This document shows, piece by piece, positions 27,020 through 36,207 of a DNA stretch of 36,229 nucleotides. The translations under genes and the position numbers were made by a program. The stretch comes from a virus: IMG/VR virus record IMGVR_UViG_3300046535_001899, positions 1 to 36,229 of that record; one strand, given 5' to 3'. The stretch's first letter is position 1. The number at the start of each line of letters is the position of its first letter. The notes beneath the pieces are model-generated. The model made no database searches, was not told the DNA's origin, and worked only from the letters and a program-made list of their open reading frames with translations.

Positions 27020-28152
27020 GCTGCCTCCTGGAAGGACACGAACTGAAGATCCGAGGACTCCTCGGGGCCCGTGTTGGACCCGAGAAGATAGACGGTGGCG
27101 GGAAGCGAGATGGCCGACACGGCCGAGCCCGTGACCGGCGCCGAGCCGCTGACGAAGAGCACGCGGCCGCCGGGTCCGTGCGCGGCGCGAATCCAGAGCG
27201 TCTGGTTGCGCATCCACGAGAGGGCGCCCGTTGTGATGTCCGCACCACCGATGCGGAGCACGAGCTTCGCGTCGCTCTGGCGGAGGAACAGCCTGTTCGT
27301 CGAGTTGAAGTAAAGGAGGTTGTGGTCGGAGCCCTGCTCGCCCGTCGCGTAGTTCGGCGCGATGGCGTACGTGACGTCGAAATAGCCGCTCGGGGCGATG
27401 GCGGACGGCGTTGCGACGGAAGGGACGTCGGCGGCGCGTGCGCCAGTGATGGCGCTCGACGGGTACTTGCCGAGCTCCTCCTGACACGCGTAGCAATACC
27501 CATTGAAGGCGGAGTTGAGTGTCGCGTCGGTCAGGTTGAACTGGAGTCCGAACGTGCCGTTGCCCAGGTCGAAGCCGTCGAACCGCTGCCAGGTCGACGT
27601 GAACGTCGTGTGCACGATGGTCGACGGAAGATTTAAATAGCCGTCGATCGTGCGCGTCCCGGTGAGCATCCGAGCCCACCACGACATGCAGTAGGCGACG
27701 CCGTTGCCTGGCGTGACGCCGGTCGACTGGACGACGCGCGTGTTGCCCGCCGTGCCGCTGCCGTCGTAGGCGAGCCTGGTGGCCCCGTTCGCACCGGCCG
27801 GATCGAGTAGGTCCGTCGTGGCCGCCGTGCCGACGACGCCGGTGGTCTTGGTCCACGAGCCGCTCGAGAAGTCGGCCGGCGCGGCGACGACGTTCGTGCG
27901 CGCGGATTCGACCGAGAGGCCCCAGACGGCACCGTTGACGCTCCGCGCTCGAGCGGCGTTCGCGCCGAATCCGGTGCGGAGCGTCGAGGCACTCGTCTGG
28001 ACCGTGCGCCCCGTTGTCGCACACGTAAGCGTGAGCCACGACGGCAGCGTGAATGCCCCCGCCGTTCGCGGCGCCGTGCGAAAATCGAAGTAGGCGAGCC
28101 CAGCCAGCGCCGGCGCCCGGGCGGACAGCACGGATAGATCGAGCCCAATCAT
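27016..28152 (-). CDS. Tail fibre-associated protein, lectin-like, 378 aa
   Basis: The first 100 residues (FDFRTAPRTAGAFTLPSWLTLTC, NAARARSVNGAVWGLSVESARTNVV) match phage proteins that carry an E-S-A-R-T-N segment before a jelly-roll domain. The later part (AYCMSWWARML, FTSTWQRFDGFDLGNGTFGLQF, YFDVTYAIAPNYATGEQGSDHNLLYFNSTNRLFLR) reads as carbohydrate-binding jelly-roll modules. It probably contributes to host surface recognition. ATG at 28152 in ATGA overlap with the tailspike. Confidence 0.65.
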   Translation of the reverse strand: MIGLDLSVLSARAPALAGLAYFDFRTAPRTAGAFTLPSWLTLTCATTGRTVQTSASTLRTGFGANAARARSVNGAVWGLSVESARTNVVAAPADFSSGSWTKTTGVVGTAATTDLLDPAGANGATRLAYDGSGTAGNTRVVQSTGVTPGNGVAYCMSWWARMLTGTRTIDGYLNLPSTIVHTTFTSTWQRFDGFDLGNGTFGLQFNLTDATLNSAFNGYCYACQEELGKYPSSAITGARAADVPSVATPSAIAPSGYFDVTYAIAPNYATGEQGSDHNLLYFNSTNRLFLRQSDAKLVLRIGGADITTGALSWMRNQTLWIRAAHGPGGRVLFVSGSAPVTGSAVSAISLPATVYLLGSNTGPEESSDLQFVSFQEAA

Positions 28153-30896
28153 GCCATCCTCCCATGCGCCCGGAGCACTGCGCGGATCGCGTCAAGCTTC
28201 GCGTCGATGCGGGCGAAGTTGTCGTTGATCTTCGCAGGGTCGGCGAGCCCACCCGTGGTCACGTCCACGAGCCCGCCGGACGTCGAGCCGCCGGTGCCGT
28301 CGGAGAGCGCACCGTAGTCCGACTGCTGCCCCGCGGTCGCGTGTCCAAATTCGCCGATACCGGTCGTATCGACCTTGATCAGGCTGTTGTTCCCGATCTT
28401 GAGGTTCGTTTCAGTGACCGCCCCGATCTCGAGGTGGTCTTGAGACGGGGCTTTGAGGTAGCCGCCGAGCGTGAGCGATTGCGTGTCGATGTCCACCTGA
28501 TCGCACGCCAGCCCGATCTGCCCTCCGCTCTTGGACTGCATCACGAAGTTGTCGAATTGCGTCAACTCCAATAGTGATGCGATTACCCACTGCCCGCGGA
28601 GGTTGCCCGCATCGTCTTCCCAGAGAACGCTACCCGACAACTGGATCCGCGTCGGAGTGACCTCGAACAGGTTGGACCCGGTGTCGAGCGTCGTAATCTG
28701 CCGGCGGACCAGCGTGACACCATCATGGTCTACGTAGAATTGGCAGGATCCAGGGTATACCGCGATTGCGCTTCCGCCGGTTGCCTTGATCGACACCGTG
28801 TGCCCCGCGAGCGTCGCGAGGTTGTTGATCCCAAACGCGAGACCCGCCACAGGGGGCACCTCGATCGTGAGATTGCCTGTAAGCGTGAGGCTGGAATCCA
28901 GATAGATGATCTGCCCCGGAAAGGAGGGTAGCGTATTGAACGCGGTGACCGTGCCAGTCGTCGCGACGATCTGCGCAGGCGACACGTCACGCGCTTGGAG
29001 CTCCGCGGCGGCGTTCGGCAGGCGGAGCACCCTGTTAGCGGTGAGGTCCGCGGTTGAAAGCGTGCCCTTCGAGCCCGTCGGCGTCGTGCGCACGGACAGG
29101 TCGCCGAGGTACTCGTGACCGTTGAGCACGATCGCGTTCGTGCCCATGCCCGAACCACCGGGGTCCACGATGGCGCCCGAGCCGGCAAACGGCCCGTTGT
29201 CGATCGCCTCGACGATGTTGCGATCGTTGGACGATGTGGCCGAGCCGTACCGGATGAGGTAGGCCGTTACCGCATCCGTTTCATAATAGTTCGTAATGAC
29301 GCGGTTCCCGATCGTACCTGAGGGGCCCGAGGGCTCATCGCCGAAAACGAGGTAGGCGCTATCCGCGTCCAGCGTCTCCATCTCCGTGATGATGACGAGG
29401 TTCTCGACGGCGTTCCCGAACTTGACCGCGTGGGCCATGTTCTCGATTGATTGGAAGTCGACCCGGTTCGCATTGGCCGAACCAGAGCCGCCCGATGCGA
29501 AGTGTGCACCGATGCAATTGGCCCCGGCGATACCGAAGAATAGGACCTTGTGCGCCTCGTTGAAATAGGGCCCAGAGTCCGCGTGCCCCGTAAACAGGAG
29601 CCCCGTTCCGCCCTGTGACGACGTGCCGGAGAAGAGAAAATAGGGCTCGTCGATGGCGGCCCAATTGACGTTCGACAGGTCGATCGCGACGTTCGAATTC
29701 TTGCCGTCTGTGACCGTGTTGGCGACGTTGTAAAAGGCGATCTGAAGCGGCTCGATGCGGGTGCGCTTCTGCTGCGGGTCGCCCTCCGTCGGGCGGTACC
29801 ACGACAGCACACGCATGCTCGTCTTGGGGTAGAGGATCGTGCTCTCGCGCCCCTGCGTGCGGATGTTGACGCCGGTCTTGAGCACAACCCCCGCGCCGAG
29901 CGCGTATCCGGGATACCCGAGCAGGGCGAGGTCGCCTCCATAGGTCGCCATCGCGTCATGAGCCGCTTGAATGGCCGCCTCATCGTGGGTCGAGCTGTCG
30001 CGCGTCGCACCGAAGTGCTCCGGAGTGGCGCGCTTGGGGCCGCTGGGGCCGAAGACGACCGCGCCGCCCGCAGACCTATCGACGAACCGTTGTTCGTCGG
30101 CCGCGTTGTGCGGGCAATTCAGCGTAGCCGTCTTGCCGCTCGCCGGCTTCAGGAGCGCTCCGCTCTCGATGTCGAGCATCCTGCCCACCGCGCCTAACGT
30201 CGTATCGTTGGCGATCTTGTAGGTGCCCGGCGGCAGGCGCATCGTCTTGCAAGCGACGGCGGCGATCGCGAGCGCGGGCCCGTCGTCCGTCGTCCCATCG
30301 CCGGTCGCGCCGAGCCACTTGGCCGACACGTACGGCGTCATACTCGTGAATACTACGACGCCCGCGCCCGCGAATAGCTGCTGGTCGTCGGGCGCGTCGA
30401 TCGCCGCGTTGAACGTGAGCGTGCGCCCGCTCGCGATCGTGATCTTCGCGCCGCGCCGGAAGCGGATCGTCGTGCCGGACGCGCCGATCGCGGCGGTCGT
30501 GCTCACGCTGAACGCGCCCTTGAGCTCGAGGAAGTCGTGGGCCGCGCTCTGGGCGACGATGAACGCCGTGTCATCGCTGCCGGTCGGCTCGATCGTCTTC
30601 CATGTGCCGGCGATCGTGATGTCCGTGCGCGTCGCGCCTGAGTTGTCGACCGCCGTGACACCATCACCCTGGAAGTTGTACGCTGGCCGCGTCGTGAGCG
30701 GAGTTCCCTCGCTCTGCACCGTCGCGCCGCCGCTCGTGATCGCGACGTCGGTCCGGTTCAGCGGGCCGTTGTCCGTGACCGTGACGCCCGCACCCGAAAA
30801 GTTGATCTTGGGTCGCTCGGGCAATTCCACGGACGCCGCAAGCACCTTGTACAGGCCGCGGACCCGTCCCTGGATCCAGTCTGCAAGGGCTACCAT
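28149..30896 (-). CDS. Tailspike/fibre with beta-helix domain, 915 aa
   Basis: This is the largest gene in the window. Two N-terminal modules (about 28-53 and 70-95) share NFxGxGVTxxDNxGxxRTDxxI, a motif of phage fibre attachment regions. Two pectate-lyase-type entry motifs follow: SAKWLGATGDGTTDDGPALA (about 191-210) and TPEHFGATRDSSTHDEAAIQ (291-310), each normally starting a right-handed beta-helix. The middle to about 600 fits that helix. The C-terminus (GLADPAKINDNFARIDAKLDAIRAVL) is a trimer-forming coil. It likely binds or cleaves a surface polysaccharide. The ATG at 30896 has a strong site, AAGGAAGGAG. Confidence 0.8.
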   Translation of the reverse strand: MVALADWIQGRVRGLYKVLAASVELPERPKINFSGAGVTVTDNGPLNRTDVAITSGGATVQSEGTPLTTRPAYNFQGDGVTAVDNSGATRTDITIAGTWKTIEPTGSDDTAFIVAQSAAHDFLELKGAFSVSTTAAIGASGTTIRFRRGAKITIASGRTLTFNAAIDAPDDQQLFAGAGVVVFTSMTPYVSAKWLGATGDGTTDDGPALAIAAVACKTMRLPPGTYKIANDTTLGAVGRMLDIESGALLKPASGKTATLNCPHNAADEQRFVDRSAGGAVVFGPSGPKRATPEHFGATRDSSTHDEAAIQAAHDAMATYGGDLALLGYPGYALGAGVVLKTGVNIRTQGRESTILYPKTSMRVLSWYRPTEGDPQQKRTRIEPLQIAFYNVANTVTDGKNSNVAIDLSNVNWAAIDEPYFLFSGTSSQGGTGLLFTGHADSGPYFNEAHKVLFFGIAGANCIGAHFASGGSGSANANRVDFQSIENMAHAVKFGNAVENLVIITEMETLDADSAYLVFGDEPSGPSGTIGNRVITNYYETDAVTAYLIRYGSATSSNDRNIVEAIDNGPFAGSGAIVDPGGSGMGTNAIVLNGHEYLGDLSVRTTPTGSKGTLSTADLTANRVLRLPNAAAELQARDVSPAQIVATTGTVTAFNTLPSFPGQIIYLDSSLTLTGNLTIEVPPVAGLAFGINNLATLAGHTVSIKATGGSAIAVYPGSCQFYVDHDGVTLVRRQITTLDTGSNLFEVTPTRIQLSGSVLWEDDAGNLRGQWVIASLLELTQFDNFVMQSKSGGQIGLACDQVDIDTQSLTLGGYLKAPSQDHLEIGAVTETNLKIGNNSLIKVDTTGIGEFGHATAGQQSDYGALSDGTGGSTSGGLVDVTTGGLADPAKINDNFARIDAKLDAIRAVLRAHGRMA

Positions 30897-30921
30897 CGGC
30901 CGCTCCTTCCTTCGGTCGTCG

Positions 30922-31962
30922 TCATGGCAAGAACGCCTCAGTTCGGAGCACCCATGCTCCAGAGGAGAACCGGAACTCAGCCCATGCGATGTTCGGGCCG
31001 ACCATCTCCATGATGAGCGTCGCGCCGCCGCCGGTACCGGTATAGATATTGATCGCCGTTTCGTGCTGCGTGCCGGAGATGTTCGGCAGCCGGGTCACGA
31101 GAATCTTGTCGTGGTCGTTCGAAAGGCCCGTGTTGTCGTCGAGGTAGATGTGAATCTCGCCGGTGTGCCCGAGGTGGCGCACGCTCACCTCGTCGGTGTC
31201 GCTCGCAGAGACCGTAGTCGTCGCGTCGCCGCTGCCAGGCGTCGGCGTCAGGATGGCCCCGCGCTGCGTCCAGCGGCCCGCGCCAGTGGCGACGAACGCC
31301 TCTCCGATACTCACGGCCGCGCCAGCGTCGACCGTCAGGGCGCCGTCGCTCTTGACGTCGAGCGTGCCGTGCACGTTCAGGGTCGAGCCATGGGCCACGC
31401 TCGTCCCGCCGAGGTTCGTCGTCGAGGGCAGGTTGACCGTGCCAACGATGTCGAGCGTGCCGCCGATCGTGAGCGTCGAGGCGAGCGGAAGCGTCCACGA
31501 GCCTTGAATCGTCCCGGCTGCGCCGACGATGAACCCGTCGTTCACGTTGACGTGCGCGCCGGCCTGCACGTTGATCACGCCGCCCGAGTCGACGACGATC
31601 TTGCCGCCGCTCTGTACGTGCTCCTCGGCGCCGCTGACGATGTTGAACAAGCCCCCCACCGTCGTCGTCGTCAGGATGGTCAGAGGCGCCGTGATCTGCA
31701 CCAGCGTCGCGCCGGTGAACGTCGCGCCGTGGTTGAACGTCACCCCCGCGTTGTGCGTGACGACGCCGTTGAAGATCGCGAAGTTGTCGAAGCTCGGGAT
31801 CCCGAAGAAGATCGGGTTGCCGGCCGAGAGCGTTGCGATGGCGTCGAGCAGGGCCTCGAACGAGACCTGGACGCTGCTCGCGTCCTCGAGGTCGCCGTCT
31901 GCGGGGATGTCCACCGCGTAGTTCAGGCCTGCGGTCTTGTCGCCGGTGTAGAGAAGAGGCAT
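30922..31962 (-). CDS. Tail fibre-like protein with glycine-rich beta repeats, 346 aa
   Basis: The N-terminal 60 residues (PLLYTGDKTAGLNYAVDIPADGD, SFEALLDAIATLSAG) look like a baseplate-attachment segment. The middle is a run of short strands at about 10-12 residue intervals (GVVTHNAGVTFNHGATFTGATL, GGKIVVDSGGVINVQAGAHVNV), suggesting a beta-helix shaft. The C-terminus (TDEVSVRHLGHTGEIHIYLDD, AWAEFRFSSGAWVL) may be a small tip domain. It lies between the gpI-like protein and the tailspike. ATG one base past the previous stop. Confidence 0.65.
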   Translation of the reverse strand: MPLLYTGDKTAGLNYAVDIPADGDLEDASSVQVSFEALLDAIATLSAGNPIFFGIPSFDNFAIFNGVVTHNAGVTFNHGATFTGATLVQITAPLTILTTTTVGGLFNIVSGAEEHVQSGGKIVVDSGGVINVQAGAHVNVNDGFIVGAAGTIQGSWTLPLASTLTIGGTLDIVGTVNLPSTTNLGGTSVAHGSTLNVHGTLDVKSDGALTVDAGAAVSIGEAFVATGAGRWTQRGAILTPTPGSGDATTTVSASDTDEVSVRHLGHTGEIHIYLDDNTGLSNDHDKILVTRLPNISGTQHETAINIYTGTGGGATLIMEMVGPNIAWAEFRFSSGAWVLRTEAFLP

Positions 31963-31963
31963 G

Positions 31964-32776
31964 TCAGGCTGCTCCGTCCAGGTAGCGGGCCGTCGCGAGC
32001 CGCGATCGCACCACGTGCCCCCCGACGACCTTGTACGACTTGCCCCATGTGCCGTCGGGCTCAGGCGACGCTGGGTTGAAGCTCGCGGGATCGAAGGCGA
32101 CGATGATGTTCGGGTAGAGCGTGTGCGCCGCTTTCCACTGAGCGAGGATGTGCTGCGCGGTCACGACCTGCGCGCGCGTCGCCGTGAGGCCCCAGACGCG
32201 CCCGTCACCCCACCTGTGGCCATCGCCCCACGTGCCGTCCGGGCTCCACGGGTATCCGGCGCTCGAGTAGATGATCACCCAGCACCGAGCCCAGAGGTCG
32301 GCGCGACCGTCCCAGTTCCAGTTTCCGCGCTGCTCGATCGTGACGTGCGGTCCGCTGATGACGACCGGGTGGTACGTGTACCAGGTGCCCTGGTTCGTCA
32401 CGATCCGCATGAGCGGCGCGGCCTGCGGCGAGAAGAGTTCGGCGAGCTGCTCCAGGACGGTGATGGCAGACCCGGCGCCGCGCCACGTGTCGAGCCACGG
32501 GATCAGGCGCAAGGCGTAGTGCTCGTCCGTCTCATCGGGCCCGCGGATGATCCGTCGGTCGCTCCCCGTGAACGGCAGTGCCGTCGGCGTGGAATCCGGG
32601 TGCGATGGAAGCCGCGCGCGCAGGCCCTCGACCGCGAGCTGCATCATCGAGTCCAGCGCGAGGCCCCAGCAGTAGAGCAGCGAGAAACCGTTGACGAGCG
32701 GCCGCGGATACCGATCCGAGAGCCACGGAGGGACGAGGGTGCGGACGGTCGCGGCGAAGGAGAGGTTGTCGCTCAT
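31964..32776 (-). CDS. Baseplate/tail protein in the gpI position
   Basis: 270 residues from an ATG at 32776 (ATGA overlap with the J-like gene). VRTLVPPWLSDRYPRPLVNGFSLLYCWGLALDSMMQLAVEGLRARLP and PGPDETDEHYALRLIPWL-type segments resemble proteins that follow gpJ in contractile-tail phages and link baseplate to fibre. The C-terminal part is Trp/Gly-rich with short repeats (WGDGHRWGDGRVWG) and ends in strands (GKSYKVVGGHVVRSRL). Assignment rests on gene order plus length, not on a clear motif. Confidence 0.6.
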   Translation of the reverse strand: MSDNLSFAATVRTLVPPWLSDRYPRPLVNGFSLLYCWGLALDSMMQLAVEGLRARLPSHPDSTPTALPFTGSDRRIIRGPDETDEHYALRLIPWLDTWRGAGSAITVLEQLAELFSPQAAPLMRIVTNQGTWYTYHPVVISGPHVTIEQRGNWNWDGRADLWARCWVIIYSSAGYPWSPDGTWGDGHRWGDGRVWGLTATRAQVVTAQHILAQWKAAHTLYPNIIVAFDPASFNPASPEPDGTWGKSYKVVGGHVVRSRLATARYLDGAA

Positions 32777-33945
32777 ACGGGGGCCTGTCCGAGGTAGACG
32801 ACCGCGGCCGTCACGGTTCCGAGCTCCGCGACCTGACCAGGGCTCATGACGAAATCGCCGCCGGACACGAGCGTCTGAACGAACGCGGGGTGCATCGCGT
32901 CGACGCGGCCAGCCACCCAGCCAGCCGGCAAAGCGCCGAGCGGATTCGGCGAGGGGTAGATTTTGAATCCGCCGATCGGCACGCTCGGGTAGACGGCGAG
33001 AAGCCCGGCTTGCACGACAGAACGCACGTCGGCGACTGACAGATTGAAAGCGGGGTCGACGTACACCGTGAGGACCTGCGACGCCGCGACCGCCGTGGAA
33101 TTGAGAACGCTGCTCAGCACCGAATCGGGGACCGCCTGCCGCGCCACGTCGTCGGCGACGATGGCGAGCGCGGGGCCCGTGAGCGCCCCCGTGGCCGTCG
33201 CCACGTACATCGTGACCTGTCCGGTCCCATCGGCCGCGAGCACTTGAACGCGCGCGACACCGATGGGCGCGCCAGTGTTGTCGACTGCGCTCTTCGCGAC
33301 GAACTCGTACGCGCCGCGCGCGCCGTTCGGCGAGAGGCTCCCCAATTTGTCCCGGCAGCGCTGGCGGAGCTGCGGGTCGCTCTCCTCGTCGACGCCGACG
33401 AGCGCCGTCGGGTTCGTGACCGTGAGCCCGGCGATCGACGTGACGACCTTGGAGATCGACCCCGCGACCGACGTTCCCAGCGAGCCCGCCGTCTGCGCCT
33501 TGACGCCGACGGTCTGCGTCGATCCGAGATGGCCAGTGGGCTGGACCGTGAAAGCCCCATCGTTGGCGAAGGTGATACCCGTCGTCGGGTTCGAGCAGAT
33601 GAACTCGCCGGGCGCGAAGGTGTAGAGACCCCCCCCCGTATTCGTGACCGAGACGTCGCCCGCGGCATAGATCGCCTCGATGCGCGGCACGCCGTAGACG
33701 TAGAATGCGAGGAGCGTCAGATAGCCCGCCTCGGCGAGGTCGAGGAAGCCTCCCTTGACGAATGGCGACACGACCGACGTGAAGCCCGCGAAGAGCTGAG
33801 ACACGACGCCGACGAGGGTCAGCGCCACACCGCCCGTCTTCCACGTCGTGACCTTGAGCCCGGCGGCAACGCATAGGTCGAGGATGGCCGCCTCGACCTG
33901 CTCCTTCGACTGCGGCTGAATCAGGACGTCGAGCGGGAGGGCCAT
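32773..33945 (-). CDS. Baseplate wedge protein J-like
   Basis: This 390-residue protein matches the Baseplate_J family (P2 gpJ, Mu gp47): an N-terminal helix (SKEQVEAAILDLCVAAG), AEAGYLTLLAFYVYGVPRIEA, the insert GEFICSNPTTGITFANDGAFTVQPTGHL, then GVDEESDPQLRQRCRDKLGSLSPNGARGAYEFVAKSA, which is the family hallmark, and GVARVQVLAADGTGQVTMYVA. It forms the wedge ring at the tail tip in contractile-tail phages. A run of nine C (33629-33637) encodes the glycines of NTGGGLYTF without breaking the frame. ATG overlaps the previous stop (TAATG). Confidence 0.88.
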   Translation of the reverse strand: MALPLDVLIQPQSKEQVEAAILDLCVAAGLKVTTWKTGGVALTLVGVVSQLFAGFTSVVSPFVKGGFLDLAEAGYLTLLAFYVYGVPRIEAIYAAGDVSVTNTGGGLYTFAPGEFICSNPTTGITFANDGAFTVQPTGHLGSTQTVGVKAQTAGSLGTSVAGSISKVVTSIAGLTVTNPTALVGVDEESDPQLRQRCRDKLGSLSPNGARGAYEFVAKSAVDNTGAPIGVARVQVLAADGTGQVTMYVATATGALTGPALAIVADDVARQAVPDSVLSSVLNSTAVAASQVLTVYVDPAFNLSVADVRSVVQAGLLAVYPSVPIGGFKIYPSPNPLGALPAGWVAGRVDAMHPAFVQTLVSGGDFVMSPGQVAELGTVTAAVVYLGQAPV

Positions 33946-34364
33946 TACGTGCCTCCCACGGACGACGACACCAGGATCGCCCTGGCCTTGTCGACGGACA
34001 TTACGAGCTCGAAGGTCGGTCCCGCCGAGAGCGTGCAGGAGATCGACATCGTCACCGACAGGAGCGATGACTCCACGATTGTCACCGTGCAGCTCTCGAT
34101 TCGATCGTCGAGCAATACCGCGGTTCGGACCCTCGCGGGCAACGTGGCCAGGGTGCCAGGCGCGATCGGCGAGCCCAACATCTCGCGCAGGTCATCCCCG
34201 TAGTTCAGACCCTCGGGCCCGTTCCAGATCGAGCCGCGCGGCGTGATGAGGCGGCGGTACGTCGCCTGAACCACGACCTGCACGCCCGAGACCTCGGCCA
34301 TGTCGTCCGTCAGGTCGTCGAAGCAGTCGAGGTCGAGCCCGTAGTCGGGGAGCTGTTGCGTCAC
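33945..34364 (-). CDS. Baseplate gp25/W-like protein, 139 aa
   Basis: GTG at 34364 (GTGA). GLNYGDDLREMLGSPIAPGTLATLPARVRTAVLLDDRIESCTVTIVES corresponds to the core of gp25/gpW-like and Mu gp46-like baseplate proteins, which hold a lysozyme-like wedge fold without activity. It is immediately upstream of the J-like gene, the order seen in P2- and Mu-type phages. Confidence 0.8.
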   Translation of the reverse strand: MTQQLPDYGLDLDCFDDLTDDMAEVSGVQVVVQATYRRLITPRGSIWNGPEGLNYGDDLREMLGSPIAPGTLATLPARVRTAVLLDDRIESCTVTIVESSLLSVTMSISCTLSAGPTFELVMSVDKARAILVSSSVGGT

Positions 34365-34936
34365 AGGACCCCCATCAGAGCTTGAAGCCCAGCGACAGCA
34401 GCGGTGTTGTCCGCGGCGACCATGAGCGTCAGGGCGACGATCGATGACGTGGGGGCGAGACCCGTTTGCGTCGCGACCACGGCGTCGACATCGGTGCCGA
34501 AGGTCGAGGCCGCGCCCGTGGACGAAATCGCGAAGATGCCCGCCGCGGTCGAGAGCACCGGGACCGGGAAGTTGAGCGCCGCGTTGATCTCCGCTTGCAG
34601 GCCCGCGATCGCGAGCTGCAACCCGAGCACGAGCGTCCCGCTCGCCGAGACGTTCACGGTCAGGAGATCGAGCGGATTCAGGCTCTCGATGATCGCGATG
34701 ATCTGCCCCGCCGCGGCGAGGAGTCGCGCCACGTAGGCCGCGGGATCCGGAAGCGCGAGCGACAGGTTCGCCTGCGCCTGGAGCGCTCCGCCGAGCTGGA
34801 GTTGCAGGTTGCCGAGCGCGAGGCTGATGGCGATTGCACTACCGGACGCGATCGCCGCCTCGAGCGCTGCAAGAGCAGCGGCGAGCGGCCCGAAGATTTC
34901 CGGGATCGAGAGGTTGCCGACGAGGACCGCGCTCAC
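34361..34936 (-). CDS. Hydrophobic tail protein, 191 aa, unknown
   Basis: GTG at 34936 (GTGA overlap). Very rich in Ala, Leu and Ile with short amphipathic helices (FGPLAAALAALEAAIASGSAIAISLALGNLQLQLGGALQ, AAYVARLLAAAGQIIAIIESL). No charged membrane-flanking pattern is evident, so a helical virion protein is more likely than a membrane protein. It lies between the hub/spike and gp25-like genes. No family is recognised. Confidence 0.6.
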   Translation of the reverse strand: MSAVLVGNLSIPEIFGPLAAALAALEAAIASGSAIAISLALGNLQLQLGGALQAQANLSLALPDPAAYVARLLAAAGQIIAIIESLNPLDLLTVNVSASGTLVLGLQLAIAGLQAEINAALNFPVPVLSTAAGIFAISSTGAASTFGTDVDAVVATQTGLAPTSSIVALTLMVAADNTAAVAGLQALMGVL

Positions 34937-36207
34937 GACTGGACCTCGAGACTGCCACTCTGAATCGTGCCGACGAGCGGCGTCGTCAGCAGCAGCGTCA
35001 TCGGCGTTCCGGGCGCGATCGTGTAGCCAGCGGAGGGCCCCACGACGGGAATCGGCGCCGGACCGTTGAGGAACGCGACAGGGACCGGCAGCAGCGGCGA
35101 CGCGTTGACGTTCACGAGGTCGCCCATGCGCGCGGCGGGGGATCCGCTTCCGGACGTCGCGAGCTTGCCGAGGAGCACCTTGGGTGCGTCGATCGACCAA
35201 GAGACCGGCCGGAAGGCGTTGTCGTCCGGCGTCGCGTATGCCGTGATCACGGGCAGCGACGGGTCGCCCTCGATGAACTGCACGAGCACCGTGCTGCCCG
35301 GCGTGAGCTCCGCGGTCTCCCCCGCCATGCCCGGCGCGAGCCGCACCAGCGTCGTGTCCGGCATGCCCCGAAGCGGGTTGACGGCCTGCAAGTTCGCGCG
35401 GCCGTTGTCCATCGAGATCACGCGGTACCGGGCCGGCGCGAGGTAGTCGACCATCGGAAACGTCTCGCGCACGAGCGCGCGCAGCGCCCTCAGGATTCGC
35501 GTGTCGAACGGCCCGACTTGCCCCGCTTCATCGACCCATGCGCTCACGCGGAGCGACGTGGCCGTGAGGCTGATGTCGAGCTCGCGGATCGTCACCGGCG
35601 CGACGAGGCGTGGGTTCGTGATCATGGCGCCGATCGTCAGCACCGACGGCGTCTCGGTCGCGAACACCGCGATGCGCGAGTCCGGGTGGTACTCGATCAG
35701 GTCGTAGTCCGCGCCCGCCGCCGGCGTGCTCGTCGACCGCATGCCGACTTGCGTCGTCCCGGCGTAGTCCACCCACCAGTTGATCCCGCTGCCGAGCGCC
35801 TCGACGAAGATGCGCGACGCCGGGCCCGCTTGCCGCACGAAGTCCACGCCTTGCAGCGTCGCGTCCGTGAACGTCCCGATCGTCTCGCCGGCCTCGCGCG
35901 CCACGTCGTTGATGACGAGGCTCGCCTTCATGCCCGCGTCGTTGTGGTAGCCCTTCGACGGCAGGATCGTCGACCAGCGCCCCGCGCCCGCGATGATGCG
36001 ATACCAGCCCTTCTGGTTGAACGTGCCCGACGCCGCCGGCAGCACCGTGCCCGTCAACGTCAGGTCGCCGATGACGAGCGTGACCTGATCCGTCGGTGGC
36101 GCGGCCGCTTGGTCGTCGAGGGCGACGTCTGCGACCCAGGCGCCGAAGCCCGGGACGTGGACGTGCGCCGCGATCACGCGCTGGCCGTTCAGGGTTGCGA
36201 AGGTCAC
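34933..36207 (-). CDS. Baseplate hub/spike protein
   Basis: 424 residues from a GTG at 36207 (GTGA with the partial gene upstream). N-terminus: FATLNGQRVIAAHVHVPGFGAWVADVAL, VTLVIGDLTLTGTVLPAASG, WYRIIAGAGRWSTILPSKGYHNDAGMKASLVINDVAREAGETI, matching phage hub proteins that combine a gpD-like hub with a gpV/gp45-like spike. The later part (TVLVQFIEGDPSLPVITAYATPDD) is a gpV-type OB-fold signature. The C-terminal stretch with LLPVPVAFLNGPAPIPVVG may be the needle. It would sit at the tip of the contractile tail. Confidence 0.75.
   Translation of the reverse strand: MTFATLNGQRVIAAHVHVPGFGAWVADVALDDQAAAPPTDQVTLVIGDLTLTGTVLPAASGTFNQKGWYRIIAGAGRWSTILPSKGYHNDAGMKASLVINDVAREAGETIGTFTDATLQGVDFVRQAGPASRIFVEALGSGINWWVDYAGTTQVGMRSTSTPAAGADYDLIEYHPDSRIAVFATETPSVLTIGAMITNPRLVAPVTIRELDISLTATSLRVSAWVDEAGQVGPFDTRILRALRALVRETFPMVDYLAPARYRVISMDNGRANLQAVNPLRGMPDTTLVRLAPGMAGETAELTPGSTVLVQFIEGDPSLPVITAYATPDDNAFRPVSWSIDAPKVLLGKLATSGSGSPAARMGDLVNVNASPLLPVPVAFLNGPAPIPVVGPSAGYTIAPGTPMTLLLTTPLVGTIQSGSLEVQS

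Noticed and set aside
30223-32079. 618-codon open frame on the plus strand, antisense to fibre genes
   Set aside because: It lies opposite two well-supported tail genes; long antisense frames are expected in GC-rich DNA, and the product is Arg/Ala-rich without motifs.
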